64,000 nt of DNA from Candidatus Proximibacter danicus (GCA_016710885.1 JADJUC010000002.1:248001-312000); one strand, 5' to 3'; positions 53,146 to 63,044 are shown, counted from the stretch's first letter. Numbers and translations: made by a program. Notes: generated from the letters alone by a model not told the origin.

Positions 53146-53844
53146 ATGCACGGAAACCATCAAAGCATCAATATCGAAGCACTGCTTGCGCATGTGCCGC
53201 TTTTCAATGGACTGATGCCCGAGGAAATCGCCCGGATCGCCCGGGGAACCCGCGAAGTGCATGCCGCACGCAACGACATCCTGTTCCACAAGGGAGACCT
53301 CTCTTCCGGCTTTCATCTGATCGTCTATGGCCAGGTCAAACTGGCCTTCACCTCACCCGCCGGTGGCGAGAAAGTCGTCGAGATCCTGAGCCAGGGGCAA
53401 ACCTTCGGCGAAGCCGTGATGTTCATGGACAAACCCTACCTGGTTTACGCCCAGGCGCTATCCGATTCACTGCTGCTGCATATCTCGAAAGCAGTGATCA
53501 TGGAAGAGCTGGAGAACGACCCCAAGCTCGGCCGCAAGATGATCGCCGGCATGGCCATGCGCCTGCACCACCTGATCACTGACGTCGAATCCTATTCGCT
53601 GCACTCCGGCCGCCAGCGCATCATTGGCTATCTGTTGCGGGAGCAACTGGATTCTGACGATGCCGAGAAGTCGGTGACTGTCACCCTACCAACTAGCAAG
53701 GGGGTGATCGCTTCACGGCTCAATCTGACGCAAGAACATTTCTCGCGGATTTTGCATGAGCTTTCGGACAAGGGGCTGATTTCGGTTGAGGGGCGGAAGA
53801 TTCATATTGCGGATGTTGAGAAGTTGCGGGATTACGATTTGTGA
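53146..53844 (+). CDS. Crp/Fnr-family transcription regulator without cysteines
   Basis: 232 aa. N-terminal cyclic-nucleotide-type beta roll (about 15-130), long dimer helix (about 130-155), C-terminal winged helix. The recognition helix LTQEHFSRILHEL holds E-x-x-S-R, the FNR residues that read TTGAT half-sites. There is no Cys in the protein, so it cannot bind a 4Fe-4S cluster and is more like the DNR/NnrR (heme or NO) branch or another ligand class. It is a candidate regulator of the two FNR-type boxes in this window. Start 10 bases after the hicA-like stop. Confidence 0.88.
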   Translation: MHGNHQSINIEALLAHVPLFNGLMPEEIARIARGTREVHAARNDILFHKGDLSSGFHLIVYGQVKLAFTSPAGGEKVVEILSQGQTFGEAVMFMDKPYLVYAQALSDSLLLHISKAVIMEELENDPKLGRKMIAGMAMRLHHLITDVESYSLHSGRQRIIGYLLREQLDSDDAEKSVTVTLPTSKGVIASRLNLTQEHFSRILHELSDKGLISVEGRKIHIADVEKLRDYDL

Positions 53845-53863
53845 ACACAAGGATGTTGCAATA

Positions 53864-54106
53864 ATGCCCGTAGTATTCAGGCATAACGGAATTCGGTTCT
53901 TGTTCTATTCGAACGAGGGGAACCCTCGTGAGCCGCTGCATATTCATGCACAGCGGGGCGAGTGCCTGGCAAAGATCTGGTTACACCCAACGCCAAGCAT
54001 CGCCGACAGTTTCGGCTTCTCGCCGGCCGAAATGCGGTTGATAATAGGCCAAGTAAGCCTCCATGCACCCGAAATTGAAAGGAGTTGGAATGAGCACTTT
54101 GGCTAA
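53864..54106 (+). CDS. DUF4160 protein
   Basis: 80 aa: MPVVFRHNGIRFLFYSNEGNPREPLHIHAQRGECLAKIWL... is the DUF4160 pattern (N-rEPxHIHV-type motif). Such genes come paired with DUF2442 genes, as here, and are suspected toxin-antitoxin-like modules, without proof. It overlaps the next gene. Confidence 0.8.
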   Translation: MPVVFRHNGIRFLFYSNEGNPREPLHIHAQRGECLAKIWLHPTPSIADSFGFSPAEMRLIIGQVSLHAPEIERSWNEHFG

Positions 54107-54344
54107 AACGTTGCGCTTCGACGATTCCATGATGTGGCTGGAACTTGCCGATGGTCGACAACTGGGCGTGCCGCTCGCTTATTTTCCACGTCTGCTTAAT
54201 GCAACTCCCGCGCAGCGAGAAGAGTTCATCATCAGCGGCGGCGGCGTCGGTATTCACTGGGACGCACTGGACGAGGATATTTCCGTTGAAGGTCTGCTTG
54301 CTGGCCGCGGCGACTCGACGGCAAACCGGCGGCTGGCCGCCTGA
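54090..54344 (+). CDS. DUF2442 protein
   Basis: 84 aa: TLRFDDSMMWLELADGRQLGVPLAYFPRLLNATPAQREEF and IHWDALDEDISVEGLLAGR fit DUF2442. The start at ATG 54090 has GGAG upstream; a longer start at 54063 is possible. It overlaps the DUF4160 gene, so the two are translated together. Confidence 0.82.
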   Translation: MSTLAKTLRFDDSMMWLELADGRQLGVPLAYFPRLLNATPAQREEFIISGGGVGIHWDALDEDISVEGLLAGRGDSTANRRLAA

Positions 54345-54361
54345 TCCGGAGATATGCAGCC

Positions 54362-54681
54362 CCCAAGCTTGGCCGCAAGATGATCGTATGGCCATGCGCC
54401 TGCACCACCTGATCACCGACGTCGAATCCTACTCACTGCACTCCGGCCGCCAGCGCATCATCGGCTACCTGCTGCGCGAACAGCTCGACTCCGACGAAGC
54501 GGAAAAGGCCGTAACCGTTACCCTGCCGACCAACAAGGGGGTGATTGCCTCACGGCTGAATCTGACGCAAGAACACTTCTCGCGGATTCTGCATGAGCTA
54601 TCGGACAAGGGGCTGATTGCTGTTGAGGGACGGAAGATACATATTGCGGATGTGGATAAGCTTAGGGATTACGACCTCTGA
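54362..54681 (+). pseudogene. Partial second copy of the Crp/Fnr gene (C-terminal part)
   Basis: From CCCAAGCTTGGCCGCAAGATG at about 54362 the DNA repeats the 3' half of the crp-type gene at 53518-53844, ending in the same KLRDYDL and stop. Differences include a 5-base loss near 54387 and scattered third-position changes. Only the dimer helix and DNA-binding domain remain; there is no start for the full reading frame, although an ATG at 54390 would give a free DNA-binding domain of 96 aa. Confidence 0.75.
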
Positions 54682-54778
54682 GCGTAGCTTTCGGAAGACC
54701 ACGGGTGCTGAACCAGAGCCATCTTCTTCGTCATAATGGCACGGGCTTGGAATGCACTTTTTATGCGGAGCAGTCCAG

Positions 54779-55724
54779 CTAGACATAAGGGTCCCCAGCC
54801 CGCCTATGCATCTTTCTTGAGATAACAACGCATAGATAGGCAATGCAGAGCCCGGCAGCCAAGTCGATCACGTAGTGCCAACGCGACACGACCGCCTCCG
54901 TGGAAATAAAAATAACAAGCGGAAGGTAGGCATAGCCCAACCACCGGACATATCGTGCCGCATAACCCCACAGCAGCCACGCGTGTGCGATGCAGTGATG
55001 GCATTGCGGCAAGGGGCGAAATAAATTCTGCGCCATCATAAACTTGCCCCGCGAAGGCATGAATCGACTCTGAAAGCGCTCATCCCCTGCTGAATGTGGA
55101 ATGAAAAAGCATCTTCGTCAGGGGAATAGATAAACGGCCCCATGCTGGGGCAAGCATGTAGGCAGCCCCTCCGGAGTGAAAGCACCAGAGCTACCGCTGT
55201 GACCAACTCACTCAGGCAGCGGCGTCTGGAGCGCGTAATCGCATGCACCGCAAACGACGTAAAAACATGAACACAAAAATATCGTGGTATGCATTTGGCA
55301 GCCATTGTTTTAGTGGCACGAATCCAAGGTTGATTAACGAGACGCCATCGACCAAAGGCCAAAGCAGCAGGTCTGACCACTGATACCAGTCGTCAAACCG
55401 ATGTGGATTTACCAGTTGAGCCCATAACTTGAAATTGAAATGGCAATAAACTACCAGCGAAAAAGCTGCCACATTTCTCGCCAGTGCCACAAGAGACATG
55501 CCATCTCGACGTTTTGCCGAAAACAGCGTCGCGACAAGCAAGGCCAGAGTTAGTCCAACAACATAATGCTCCAGCACAAAGACGGTGGAGTGGCCATTCG
55601 GAAAATAGAATGGAACAGGAAATACGAGAACTATCAGTACGGCAAAGCCAAGCGAGAAGAGAGCAACTCGCTCAAGAGGATGCAAGGAAAACAACGGACG
55701 GAGCATTCTCTCAAGCCACGGCAT
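54779..55724 (-). CDS. PAP2-like membrane protein (several frameshifts)
   Basis: The product starts at 55724 (LERMLRPLFSLHPLERVALFSLGFAVLIVLVF), runs through membrane helices to about 55212, and then continues in other frames: SMGPFIYSPDEDAF near 55140 and the end LPQCHHCIAHAWLLW ... SRWHYVIDLAAGLCIAYL, down to 54779. SRWHYVIDLAAG fits the C-terminal motif of PAP2-type lipid phosphatases or inositol-phosphotransferases. At least two shifts break it. It is the last gene of the pilin-led locus. Either decayed or badly sequenced. Confidence 0.6.
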
Positions 55725-55806
55725 CGCTATTCAGCAGTGGGGTACTGACGAACGAACCCACAGTCGTAAAGATTCCAGGTGATCGGCCGCTGGCCTTCCG
55801 TTTCAG

Positions 55807-57736
55807 TTATGGAAGCTTTGACATAAGCGGGGAAAAACACATCGTGAATGACGAAATCAAGTTCCGGATCTTCACAAAGATACCGTAGCCGTGCAGATCA
55901 TTCCCTTTGACGAAGGGAAGAACACCTTCGCTATTCCGTAACAAGACCGCATCCTCGCGACGCCTGACCACTTGTGACGATACGGGCGCCAGAGTAGCAG
56001 CCAGCGCCACACGCCCCAGACGCTCCGCAATAGTAAGCGCCATTTTCTCGGAAAACACTATCCCGATAGCCTGAGTGCCGCTCGCATAGCTGGCTGTTCG
56101 CAACTCAAACCAGACTCGCTCGGCTTTCCCTTGCCAATAGACAACATCACCAACCCGCAAATGATCGGCAAACATGCGCGGCGCACCAGGTGCAAGTAGG
56201 CGCAAGTTCTTTTCATCGGCCTGGCGCACTAATGGGGGCGACTGTCCCCACTGCCACAACCCAAGCGCCAGAATAACCAAAGAAACCACTCCGGCTAGAG
56301 GCAAACAATTGGGCCGCCCGGCCAAAAACCAGAACGCTAAGGCAAAAAAACCAAAGCCCCCCAAAAAGACCAAGCCCCGAAAAAAATCCACATGACCGTC
56401 GACGGCTTCCCCAACTCGCCACAGCATGGCGCCCATCGCTTGAATTTCACTCAGTGCGGCCAAGCCCAGGATCGCAACAATCAGTACGCTGACAATCCGA
56501 AGCGTCAGACGCACGGACGCTGTTGGCTTCGAAAATCTTTCCCTCAACGAAACGAGAATCTTGTTGGGGCAGCATGCCGCAAGGAAAGCGAGTAGAGCCC
56601 CCCCCATCGGAAACAGTACGAGAATGCTTCCGGCGGCCATCGCGAGATATCGAAACAGGCTGTTAGCCGACATCACGCGCATGGAAAGGTCTGCGGCAGC
56701 GACAACGGCCAATACCAGCGCAAACCAGTTGGCTCGCCACAACTGTGCCTGCATCACGATTGCAGCCGGGAAAAAAGAGCTACAAAACCAATTCACCGCG
56801 TAGGCCGCTACCGACACCAACAGTACAATTTTGTACCACCGACGAAGATACTCTTGCCCCCAGCAAGCCCCCAGCAGCAGCACCGAATAGCAAATCAACG
56901 CAAAATCGATTCGATGCTGACTGTCTGTAGCAACAAAAACGATACGGGACGTCTCCCGGACCAACTCGCCCATTCACCATCAACAGGTTGAAAAATTCCA
57001 GCGCCATGAAGTCTCAAACCCAGGACTACGGCTGAACCAAGCACCACCAGCGCAACAGCCGTGCGAAAGTAGATGCGTGCAACGACAAAAACCGTGGTTC
57101 GACGGCCCACAGCCCCATCAACGGGTGCAGCGCCAATGATAGCGTCAGCCAAAAGGCGGCAAAAACGGGACGATCCACCATCGCTGCTGCAACGCCCAGC
57201 ATTCCCAGAGAAACAGCAAACTGGCGGCTGGTAATAAAAGATTCAGACACACGAAAAGCATCAGTCAGGCTGTAATCATTGATGCAATAAACCAACTGAA
57301 CAGAAACCAGTATCAGAAAGACCAAGTCACGTCGCCGTCCAAGCGGCAGCGCCCGCGAAAGAAACCAGCTCGCCAAGACAAAACTCAGCCCTGCCAGGAA
57401 ACTGCCCCATTTAGCCGCAGCATTGACGCCGAAAAATTTGATTGCGCTGCCGTAGAGGGGGGAAAACAGGGAGAAGGAATCCTGCGAACCGAACATGAAC
57501 CACGGGTCACGCAGAAACGGCTCAGGATCAATCCAGCGGACTGCCATCAAGGTATACACCCGGGCGTCGTGCCAGATGCCCCAATACGGGTGACTCAACA
57601 ACCAAAACCCCAACCCAGCCAGAAACACAAAAAAGCCGGATCGAGAGCACCAGCTTGGATATCCGCTGTTGGAGGTTCCAGAAGTATTTCCCGCCTCACC
57701 GGCTTTGGCTGCCAGCCACTGGCCGCTGGCAATCAA
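55807..57736 (-). CDS. Large multi-pass membrane protein (two frameshifts)
   Basis: Three overlapping frames (57736 to about 57110, about 57150 to 56960, and 56973 to 55807) make one protein of about 640 aa with at least 10 membrane helices and a periplasmic C-terminal domain. A missing C in CCCC at 57113-57116 explains the first shift (HPLMGAVGRR in place of HPLMGLW). It resembles EpsG- or glycosyltransferase-like membrane proteins by topology only. The start is a TTG directly behind the flavoprotein stop. Function unknown. Confidence 0.6.
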
Positions 57737-59315
57737 TTACTTCTTTTCCTCGTGATACTCGTCATCGACATTCACATCCCAGATGGCTGACTTGTCCTTG
57801 TTGCCGGCAACGATGGCCTCGGCTGCCAACTTCGCGGTCAGCATCGAGTGATCTTGATTGTTGTAACGATGCATACCGTTACGACCTACAAGAAAGAGAT
57901 TGCCAATGCCATCCACAAACTCCCGAATCTTCCAGAAATCAGAATAAGAACCAAAGTACGCAGGATAGGTCTTGGGAACACGGATCACCGTACCGTCCAA
58001 CACATCCGACTCATCTATCATTCCGATTTTTGCCAGTTCGGCCGCCGCAAAGCGGATCATTTCATCGTCCGGCTTGGTCCAGAGATCATCGCCTTCCTGA
58101 CAAAAATATTCCAAGCCAAGCCACACCTTTGAGGGATCAGAAACGAGGTGAGGGCTCCAGTTGTTGAAGACCTGAAGACGACCTATCCTGACGTCACGCT
58201 CCTGAATGTATATCCAGTTATCCGGCGGCATATTGCTCTGATCGGCGCTCAAAGACTGGGCGTTCTGCGTCATTTTTTCAGTAACAGACCGACGGTAATG
58301 AAATCCCGATAGGGCAATGCGGTTGCCACCTGACGAACTTTTTCCGGCGCCGGCGGCTCAATGCCATTGATCAGGTCCTTGACCGGCATCGTTGAAATGA
58401 ACGCATCGCCAAGAAAATCCTTTTCCTGCCCTGCAGCATCAACTGCGCGCACCGAAGCAATGGTTGTCCCGGTTCTGACGATGGCACGGACCGAGTGTTT
58501 CATGAATCTCGCCCCCCCTTCGACAACTCCGGCGAGCAACCTCTGCCTGATTTGCCCCCGGACCCAGTTTCGGACAAAGGAATTTTTCGATCAGGCTCGT
58601 CTGGGTCGCTTTCCGCCCGTCCTCCGGAGTCCGCCAGGAAGCGCTTGGAAAAAGCGTGCCGCAAGGCCGAAAGGATCGACAAGCCCTTGATCCGCTGAGC
58701 GCCCCACTCCGCACTGATCCTGCTGCATTCAACCCCCCACACCTTCTCGGTGTAGTCCTTGAAAAAGGTCCGGTAGAGTTCGCCACCAAAGCGGTTGACC
58801 AGGAAATCTTCCAGCGATTTTTCAACCTTTCGCGGAAACGCCATCGCATACACATAGCTGAATCCGATCCTGACGAGGCGGACGAAGCCCAAATTCATCA
58901 ACGTATTCGCATTGAGCTTGATCAGGTAGTCAAAGTACTTCCGCAGGAAGTAGATGCGCGAAAGGCGCCCACGCACCAACATCACATTATCATTCGCCCC
59001 TTCGCCTTTTTTGGCGGAGACTTGATGCTGCTTGTTCTGGTAAGAAATGGGCACCACTCCGCCGTCGTCGCAGCCGGAATGGATGGGCAAAATCTCACGC
59101 CACCAGTTCATCACCCAGTCTGATTTCGAGAAGAAACGATGGCCGCCGATATCCATGCGGTAACCCTTGAAATTGACAGTACGTGAAATGCCGCCAATCT
59201 CATCCGAGCCTTCCAGAACAACGGGGGTGGCCTGACCACTGCGCAGCAGCTCCATAGCTGCCGTGAGGCCTGCTGGACCTGCTCCCACGATGATCACGCG
59301 CTTCTTGGTAGTCAC
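57737..59315 (-). CDS. FAD-dependent oxidoreductase, UDP-galactopyranose mutase/protoporphyrinogen oxidase-like (three frameshifts)
   Basis: Starts VIIVGAGPAGLTAAMELLRSG with the dinucleotide-binding fold, then GYRMDIGGHRFFSKSD and FFKDYTEKVWGVECSRI, typical of NAD(P)/FAD proteins in glycan loci. The frame changes at 58616-58618 (extra base), 58555-58559 (extra base) and 58273-58278 (missing base); mending these gives one product of about 520 aa ending VGRNGMHRYNNQDHSMLTA. The HRYNNQDHSM end is the usual C-terminal FAD-closing motif of this family. Probably acts on a sugar or lipid intermediate. Confidence 0.8.
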
Positions 59316-59367
59316 AAACTCAACCCTCTCAAAAATTCAGGATGCTGGCTCACTCAGGCCAGCAAAA

Positions 59368-59787
59368 TCAGAAAAGCGCCATTTTCCGGACAACGTACCC
59401 GAACAGGAAGGAAAACCCGGCGGCACCGAGTTTTGCCAGTGGCAAGGACGTACCAAGCAACTCTATGCAAATCGCAATCACAGCTACATTGACTAGTAGC
59501 GCAGCAATACCGGTACCCACAAATATTGCCGCTTCTGCATAGCGCCGCGACAGCAGCCTTCGCTTGCGAAAAACGAAGGCGACAGAGAGCAAGTAATGCA
59601 CGCCCGCTCCGATCATGAAACTCAGTGACGCTGCCAACGTGTAATGCATCCACTGAGCAAGAAACAGGAGGAACAGCATGTCAACGCCAAGTGCGACAAG
59701 ACTGACGACGAAATACCGCACGAACTCCCCGGCAGCGTGATGCCGCCGCTCTCTTGCATACCCCGGTGCTTCGGTATTGATCGTCAC
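59368..59787 (-). CDS. GtrA-family membrane protein
   Basis: 139 aa from GTG 59787. Four membrane helices with the GtrA pattern: EFVRYFVVSLVALGVDMLFLLFL at the start and LAKLGAAGFSFLFGYVVRKMALF at the end. GtrA-type proteins flip polyprenyl-phosphate-linked sugars across the inner membrane. The longer frame to 60021 runs into the ABC gene. Confidence 0.85.
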   Translation of the reverse strand: MTINTEAPGYARERRHHAAGEFVRYFVVSLVALGVDMLFLLFLAQWMHYTLAASLSFMIGAGVHYLLSVAFVFRKRRLLSRRYAEAAIFVGTGIAALLVNVAVIAICIELLGTSLPLAKLGAAGFSFLFGYVVRKMALF

Positions 59788-59842
59788 ATTGTGCTTTCTG
59801 TATGTATTCAGCACCCAGGGCTGCGGCGAAAAAAGAACCCGA

Positions 59843-60734
59843 TCACTGCCCAATTGCTTTGAAGAAAACCGTTTCGAGGGAAACAGCGGGCAGCACATCC
59901 TGAATGATGCCACCAGCGCCCTGGACCCGGCCCACGACATCTGCAAGTTCATCAACGCCAGTATCGATCGCGTAAAGCCCGCTGCGCACCTCGACACCAC
60001 CTGCAATCTCCTGCGCACCACGGTAACGAACGATATAGCGGTCCGCCTGGTCAGCCACGATCTCCTGCGGCGAGCGAATGGTCAGCAGTTCCCCCCGGTG
60101 TATCAGCCCGAAGCGATCAGCAATTCGCTCGACATCGTGGAAAACGTGCGAAGAAAAAAACAGGGTACCTCCATCGCGCCGGTAGGCATCGAGAATATCC
60201 ACGACATCCTTACGGCCAACCGGATCAAGCCCCGACAGAGGTTCGTCGAGAATCAGCAAACGTGGCTTGATCGCCAGCGCATGGGCCAGTGCTGTCCGCT
60301 GCATCATGCCTTTCGAGAAGCCGCGCAGGGGGTTATCAGCCACCGCCGCCAGGTCAAAACGTTCCAGCCATTCCAGGCAATGCGCCCGCTCGTCGGAGAC
60401 TTTCGTTCCATGCAGGCGCAATCCCATCAACAGAATTTCGTATGGCGTCAGAAAATCCTGCAGGCTCGGATTCTCCGGAACAAAACCCAGGCCGCGGCGC
60501 GCTTCGGGGTCACGCACATCTCGACCGAAGAGGCGCGCGATACCGAGTTGGCAGCAACGCCCCAACGAGTATCTTGATCAGCGTACTTTTTCCGGCGCCA
60601 TTGGGCCCGATGAAACCGAAGGTTTCCCCTTCCTCAATATCCAGGGAAACTCCTTTCAGTGCCTCGTTTGCCTGTTTTCTCCAAGCAGCTGGGTAGGTCT
60701 TGCGAATATTCTGGATTTCTATAACCGAACTCAT
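59843..60734 (-). CDS. ABC transporter ATP-binding protein (frameshifted)
   Basis: N-terminus at 60734 (IEIQNIRKTYPAAW) with Walker A GPNGAGKST; the frame breaks near 60550 and continues GIARLFGRDVRDPEARRGLGFVPENPSL, Q-loop, signature GFSKGMMQR, Walker B LLILDEPLSGLDP and the H-loop FFSSHVFHDVERI to 59843. About 297 aa. Drives the permease at 61584; the substrate may be a glycolipid or a pilus-related polysaccharide. Its start overlaps the 60731 gene by 4 bases. Confidence 0.88.
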
Positions 60735-61582
60735 TTCCTGTTCCCCGACGTTACCGCGGGCGGTGCCACGGCAGTGACCTTGCCCCGGCTATCAATGACA
60801 TAGCGCATAGCGAATGGATCTGGAGGAATGGCGTCAAGCAGAGCCGCCTCAACGAGCGCTTCGACCTGCGACGGATACTGCCCCTTGATCTCCTGATAGC
60901 GGCTGGCCGCACGGTCAAGAAGCAGCAGGTTTTCAAGACGAACGGCCCGCTTTTCGAGAAAAGCCGAGAACGCCTTGTGTTTTGTTTCCCTGGCCATGGC
61001 ACGCTGGATCCGGATCGACAACTCCAGATCCTCCGCTTTGGTCACCCACTGGGCCGCCATCTGCTGCAGGCTGATCTGCTCCATCTCATCCTTGGTCTGC
61101 GAGGCGGCTCGCCGCAGCCATTCGGCTCCGACGATGGGATTCTTGTGAAAATGATACTCGTTGAATCCGTAGTAGAAAGCCGGCTGCCAATCAAACGGCC
61201 GGGCAGTACTAGCACGCTGGAGGATGTACTGTGTGACCTCTAATTGGCCTACCCACGGCAGAATCGCTGCCGCGATGTAGTAGTTATCCTCATGCGCCGG
61301 GTTGAACCATGACACATCCGACTGCACCAGACCGAGAATGCGATAGCTCTCCGCAGTCATCGATTCAGTCGACACGACCAGTGCGCGAAATCCCGCCAGA
61401 TTGGCAGCAAGAAATCGATCCCCGGCGGCCATGACCACTTGCGCGAAACGCGGAACAGCCACCTGCATTTCGTTGGCGACCGGTGGCCGTGGCAGCGCAT
61501 AGACATGCGGCAGCAGGCTCGCATAGCCAATGAAAAAAACCAGCGCGCAAACCAGCCCTATCTGGCGGCGAAGCACACCCAT
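60731..61582 (-). CDS. Membrane-anchored protein in the ABC cluster, unknown function
   Basis: 283 aa. One N-terminal helix (QIGLVCALVFFIGYASLLPHVYAL), then a helical, repeat-like periplasmic part (FNPAHEDNYYIAAAILPWVGQLEVTQYIL..., FYYGFNEYHFHKNPIVGAEWLRRAASQ) suggesting tetratricopeptide-type folding. It is between permease and ATPase genes and overlaps the ATPase, so it is probably an accessory part of that exporter. Start at ATG 61582. Confidence 0.7.
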   Translation of the reverse strand: MGVLRRQIGLVCALVFFIGYASLLPHVYALPRPPVANEMQVAVPRFAQVVMAAGDRFLAANLAGFRALVVSTESMTAESYRILGLVQSDVSWFNPAHEDNYYIAAAILPWVGQLEVTQYILQRASTARPFDWQPAFYYGFNEYHFHKNPIVGAEWLRRAASQTKDEMEQISLQQMAAQWVTKAEDLELSIRIQRAMARETKHKAFSAFLEKRAVRLENLLLLDRAASRYQEIKGQYPSQVEALVEAALLDAIPPDPFAMRYVIDSRGKVTAVAPPAVTSGNRK

Positions 61583-61583
61583 C

Positions 61584-62388
61584 TCAGGAAAATTCTCGCC
61601 TGGAAAAGGCTTGAACCGACAAGCCAAGCATCACCATCGTGTAGAAGCTGGCCATCCCGATGCTCAAGGCAATCGATGGTCCATCCGCAGGCAGCCCATA
61701 CATTGGCCAAGCTCGCCAATCCAGTCGGGAAAGATCAGGCAGCACCCAGCGCACGGCATCCAGAATGGGGCCGAAGCGCGCTGCCAGTTCGACCTGACCA
61801 TCCGCGCCGCGAGCGACATAATCGACCACTGCGCCAAGCGCCCGACCTGCGATGGCAAACATTGCGCCAAGCGCGAGAGGCAACATGGTCACCGTAGACA
61901 ATGTCGATATCCACAGCGTAAACGCTGCCACCACTGCGACATCAATCCATATACCGACGACCGCCAACCAGTACGGCAGACCCAGTTCGATGCCGGAACT
62001 GCTGGTCATAGTGCAAACCAGACATCATCACTGCAATCCACAGCAGCAGGCCAAGGATCATCGCGCCGACGCCGATCAGCGCAAGCACGCCGGCGTAACG
62101 GCCAAACAGATAAGCCGCCCGGTGCACGGGGTAGCTCAAGGTCAGCACCACCGAGCGCTGCTCGATCTCACGACCGACAAGATCCTGAATCAGGGTGATG
62201 GCAAACAGGACGAGGCTGAAACGCAAGCCGGAGAGGCCAACGTCAAGGGCAACGGTACGCGGCTGCCTGGGAGAAAAAGAGGCCGACAGGTAGGCCAGGC
62301 CAACCAGCAGCACCCCCAGAACAAAGACTGCGAAAAACATCCGGTTGCGGAAACCGGAGCGCCATGTGGACAAAAAGAATTGCTGCAC
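61584..62388 (-). CDS. ABC-2 type transporter permease (frameshifted)
   Basis: N-terminal part from ATG 62388 (FFLSTWRSGFRNRMFFAVFVLGVLLVG) with the ABC-2 helix pattern and LTLSYPVHRAAYLFGRYAGVLAL, then a shift near 62005 to the second frame (SSGIELGLPYWLAVVGIWIDVAVVAAFTLWIS...) that ends at 61584. About 266 aa, six membrane helices. Partner of the ATPase at 59843. Confidence 0.85.
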
Positions 62389-62406
62389 GAACTAACCCTC
62401 AAAAGA

Positions 62407-62433
62407 GAAAGGCGCGTGAACAACGCGCCTTTC
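62407..62433 (-). terminator. Stem-loop after the pilin companion gene
   Basis: GAAAGGCGCG/CGCGCCTTTC, perfect 10-bp stem with a 7-base loop; on the minus strand it is followed by TCTTTT. It lies between the small secreted protein and the permease, so it probably lowers read-through from the pilin genes. Confidence 0.7.
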
Positions 62434-62456
62434 TGCCTCAAGCGGATCGACTACGA

Positions 62457-62831
62457 TCAGGTACCAGCCGCCGTCTTTGCTGCGGTAAGACCCGCAGTTG
62501 CGTCGGCCTTCACACAACCTCCAGCAACCGTACACGCCACACCTGCGGCAACAGCGCCGCGAGCAGTCGAACCGCCAAATGTTGTTTTGCCCTTTGCAGA
62601 TGCAGAACCAACGGCGTAGTAAGAACCGTTAGTACCATCTTCGCCTTCCAGGAAAACATTAGCAGAACACTTCGGCGCAATAGCTGTCACCATGAAGTGT
62701 GTTCCAGCGGTTCCTTTGGCTGGCGCTGTACCTGCAGCCCCCGGGGTGACGCCTGTGCAAATAGACGTAACGGCGGCCGACGCTCCAAAGGAAGCCGCAG
62801 CCAAGAATGCAGTAACGATGATTTTTTTCAT
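62457..62831 (-). CDS. Small secreted protein beside the short pilin (PilA-C/Spc-like candidate)
   Basis: 124 aa. Signal peptide KKIIVTAFLAAASFGASA; mature part Gly/Ala/Thr-rich with four Cys (TSICTG, APKCSA, GVACTVAGGC), enough for two disulfides. Ribosome site GAGGAG ahead of ATG 62831. It directly follows the pilin gene, as the C-terminal-type pilin partner (Spc/PilA-C) follows short PilA in Geobacter. That parallel is by size, secretion and position, not by proven similarity. Confidence 0.65.
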   Translation of the reverse strand: MKKIIVTAFLAAASFGASAAVTSICTGVTPGAAGTAPAKGTAGTHFMVTAIAPKCSANVFLEGEDGTNGSYYAVGSASAKGKTTFGGSTARGAVAAGVACTVAGGCVKADATAGLTAAKTAAGT

Positions 62832-62854
62832 CAAATTTCTCCTCTAATCAGCTT

Positions 62855-63044
62855 TTAGCTCGACGAAGCCGCAGTGGCTTGCGTCAACACATTGCGAGCA
62901 TCAGACTGCGCTGCCTTGTCTTCGCCCTTACGGGTGTAGTCGCTGAACTGCGGAATGGCGATGGCCGCCAGAATACCGATGATCGCGACAACGATCATCA
63001 GCTCGATCAGGGTAAAACCCTTTTTGCATGGACTTCTTCATCAT
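62855..63044 (-). CDS. Type IV pilin, short PilA-N type (frameshifted)
   Basis: ATG 63044, ribosome site AGGAGG. Leader KKSMQKG then, after removing one T from the T4 run (AAAA at 63014-63017 on the plus strand), FTLIELMIVVAIIGILAAIAIPQFSDYTRKGEDKAAQSDARN... to TAA at 62855. It has the PilD cleavage site G|F, Glu5, and only 53 mature residues: the N-terminal helix without a globular head. This matches the short Geobacter-type pilins, not the 140-residue neisserial type. Confidence 0.85.
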
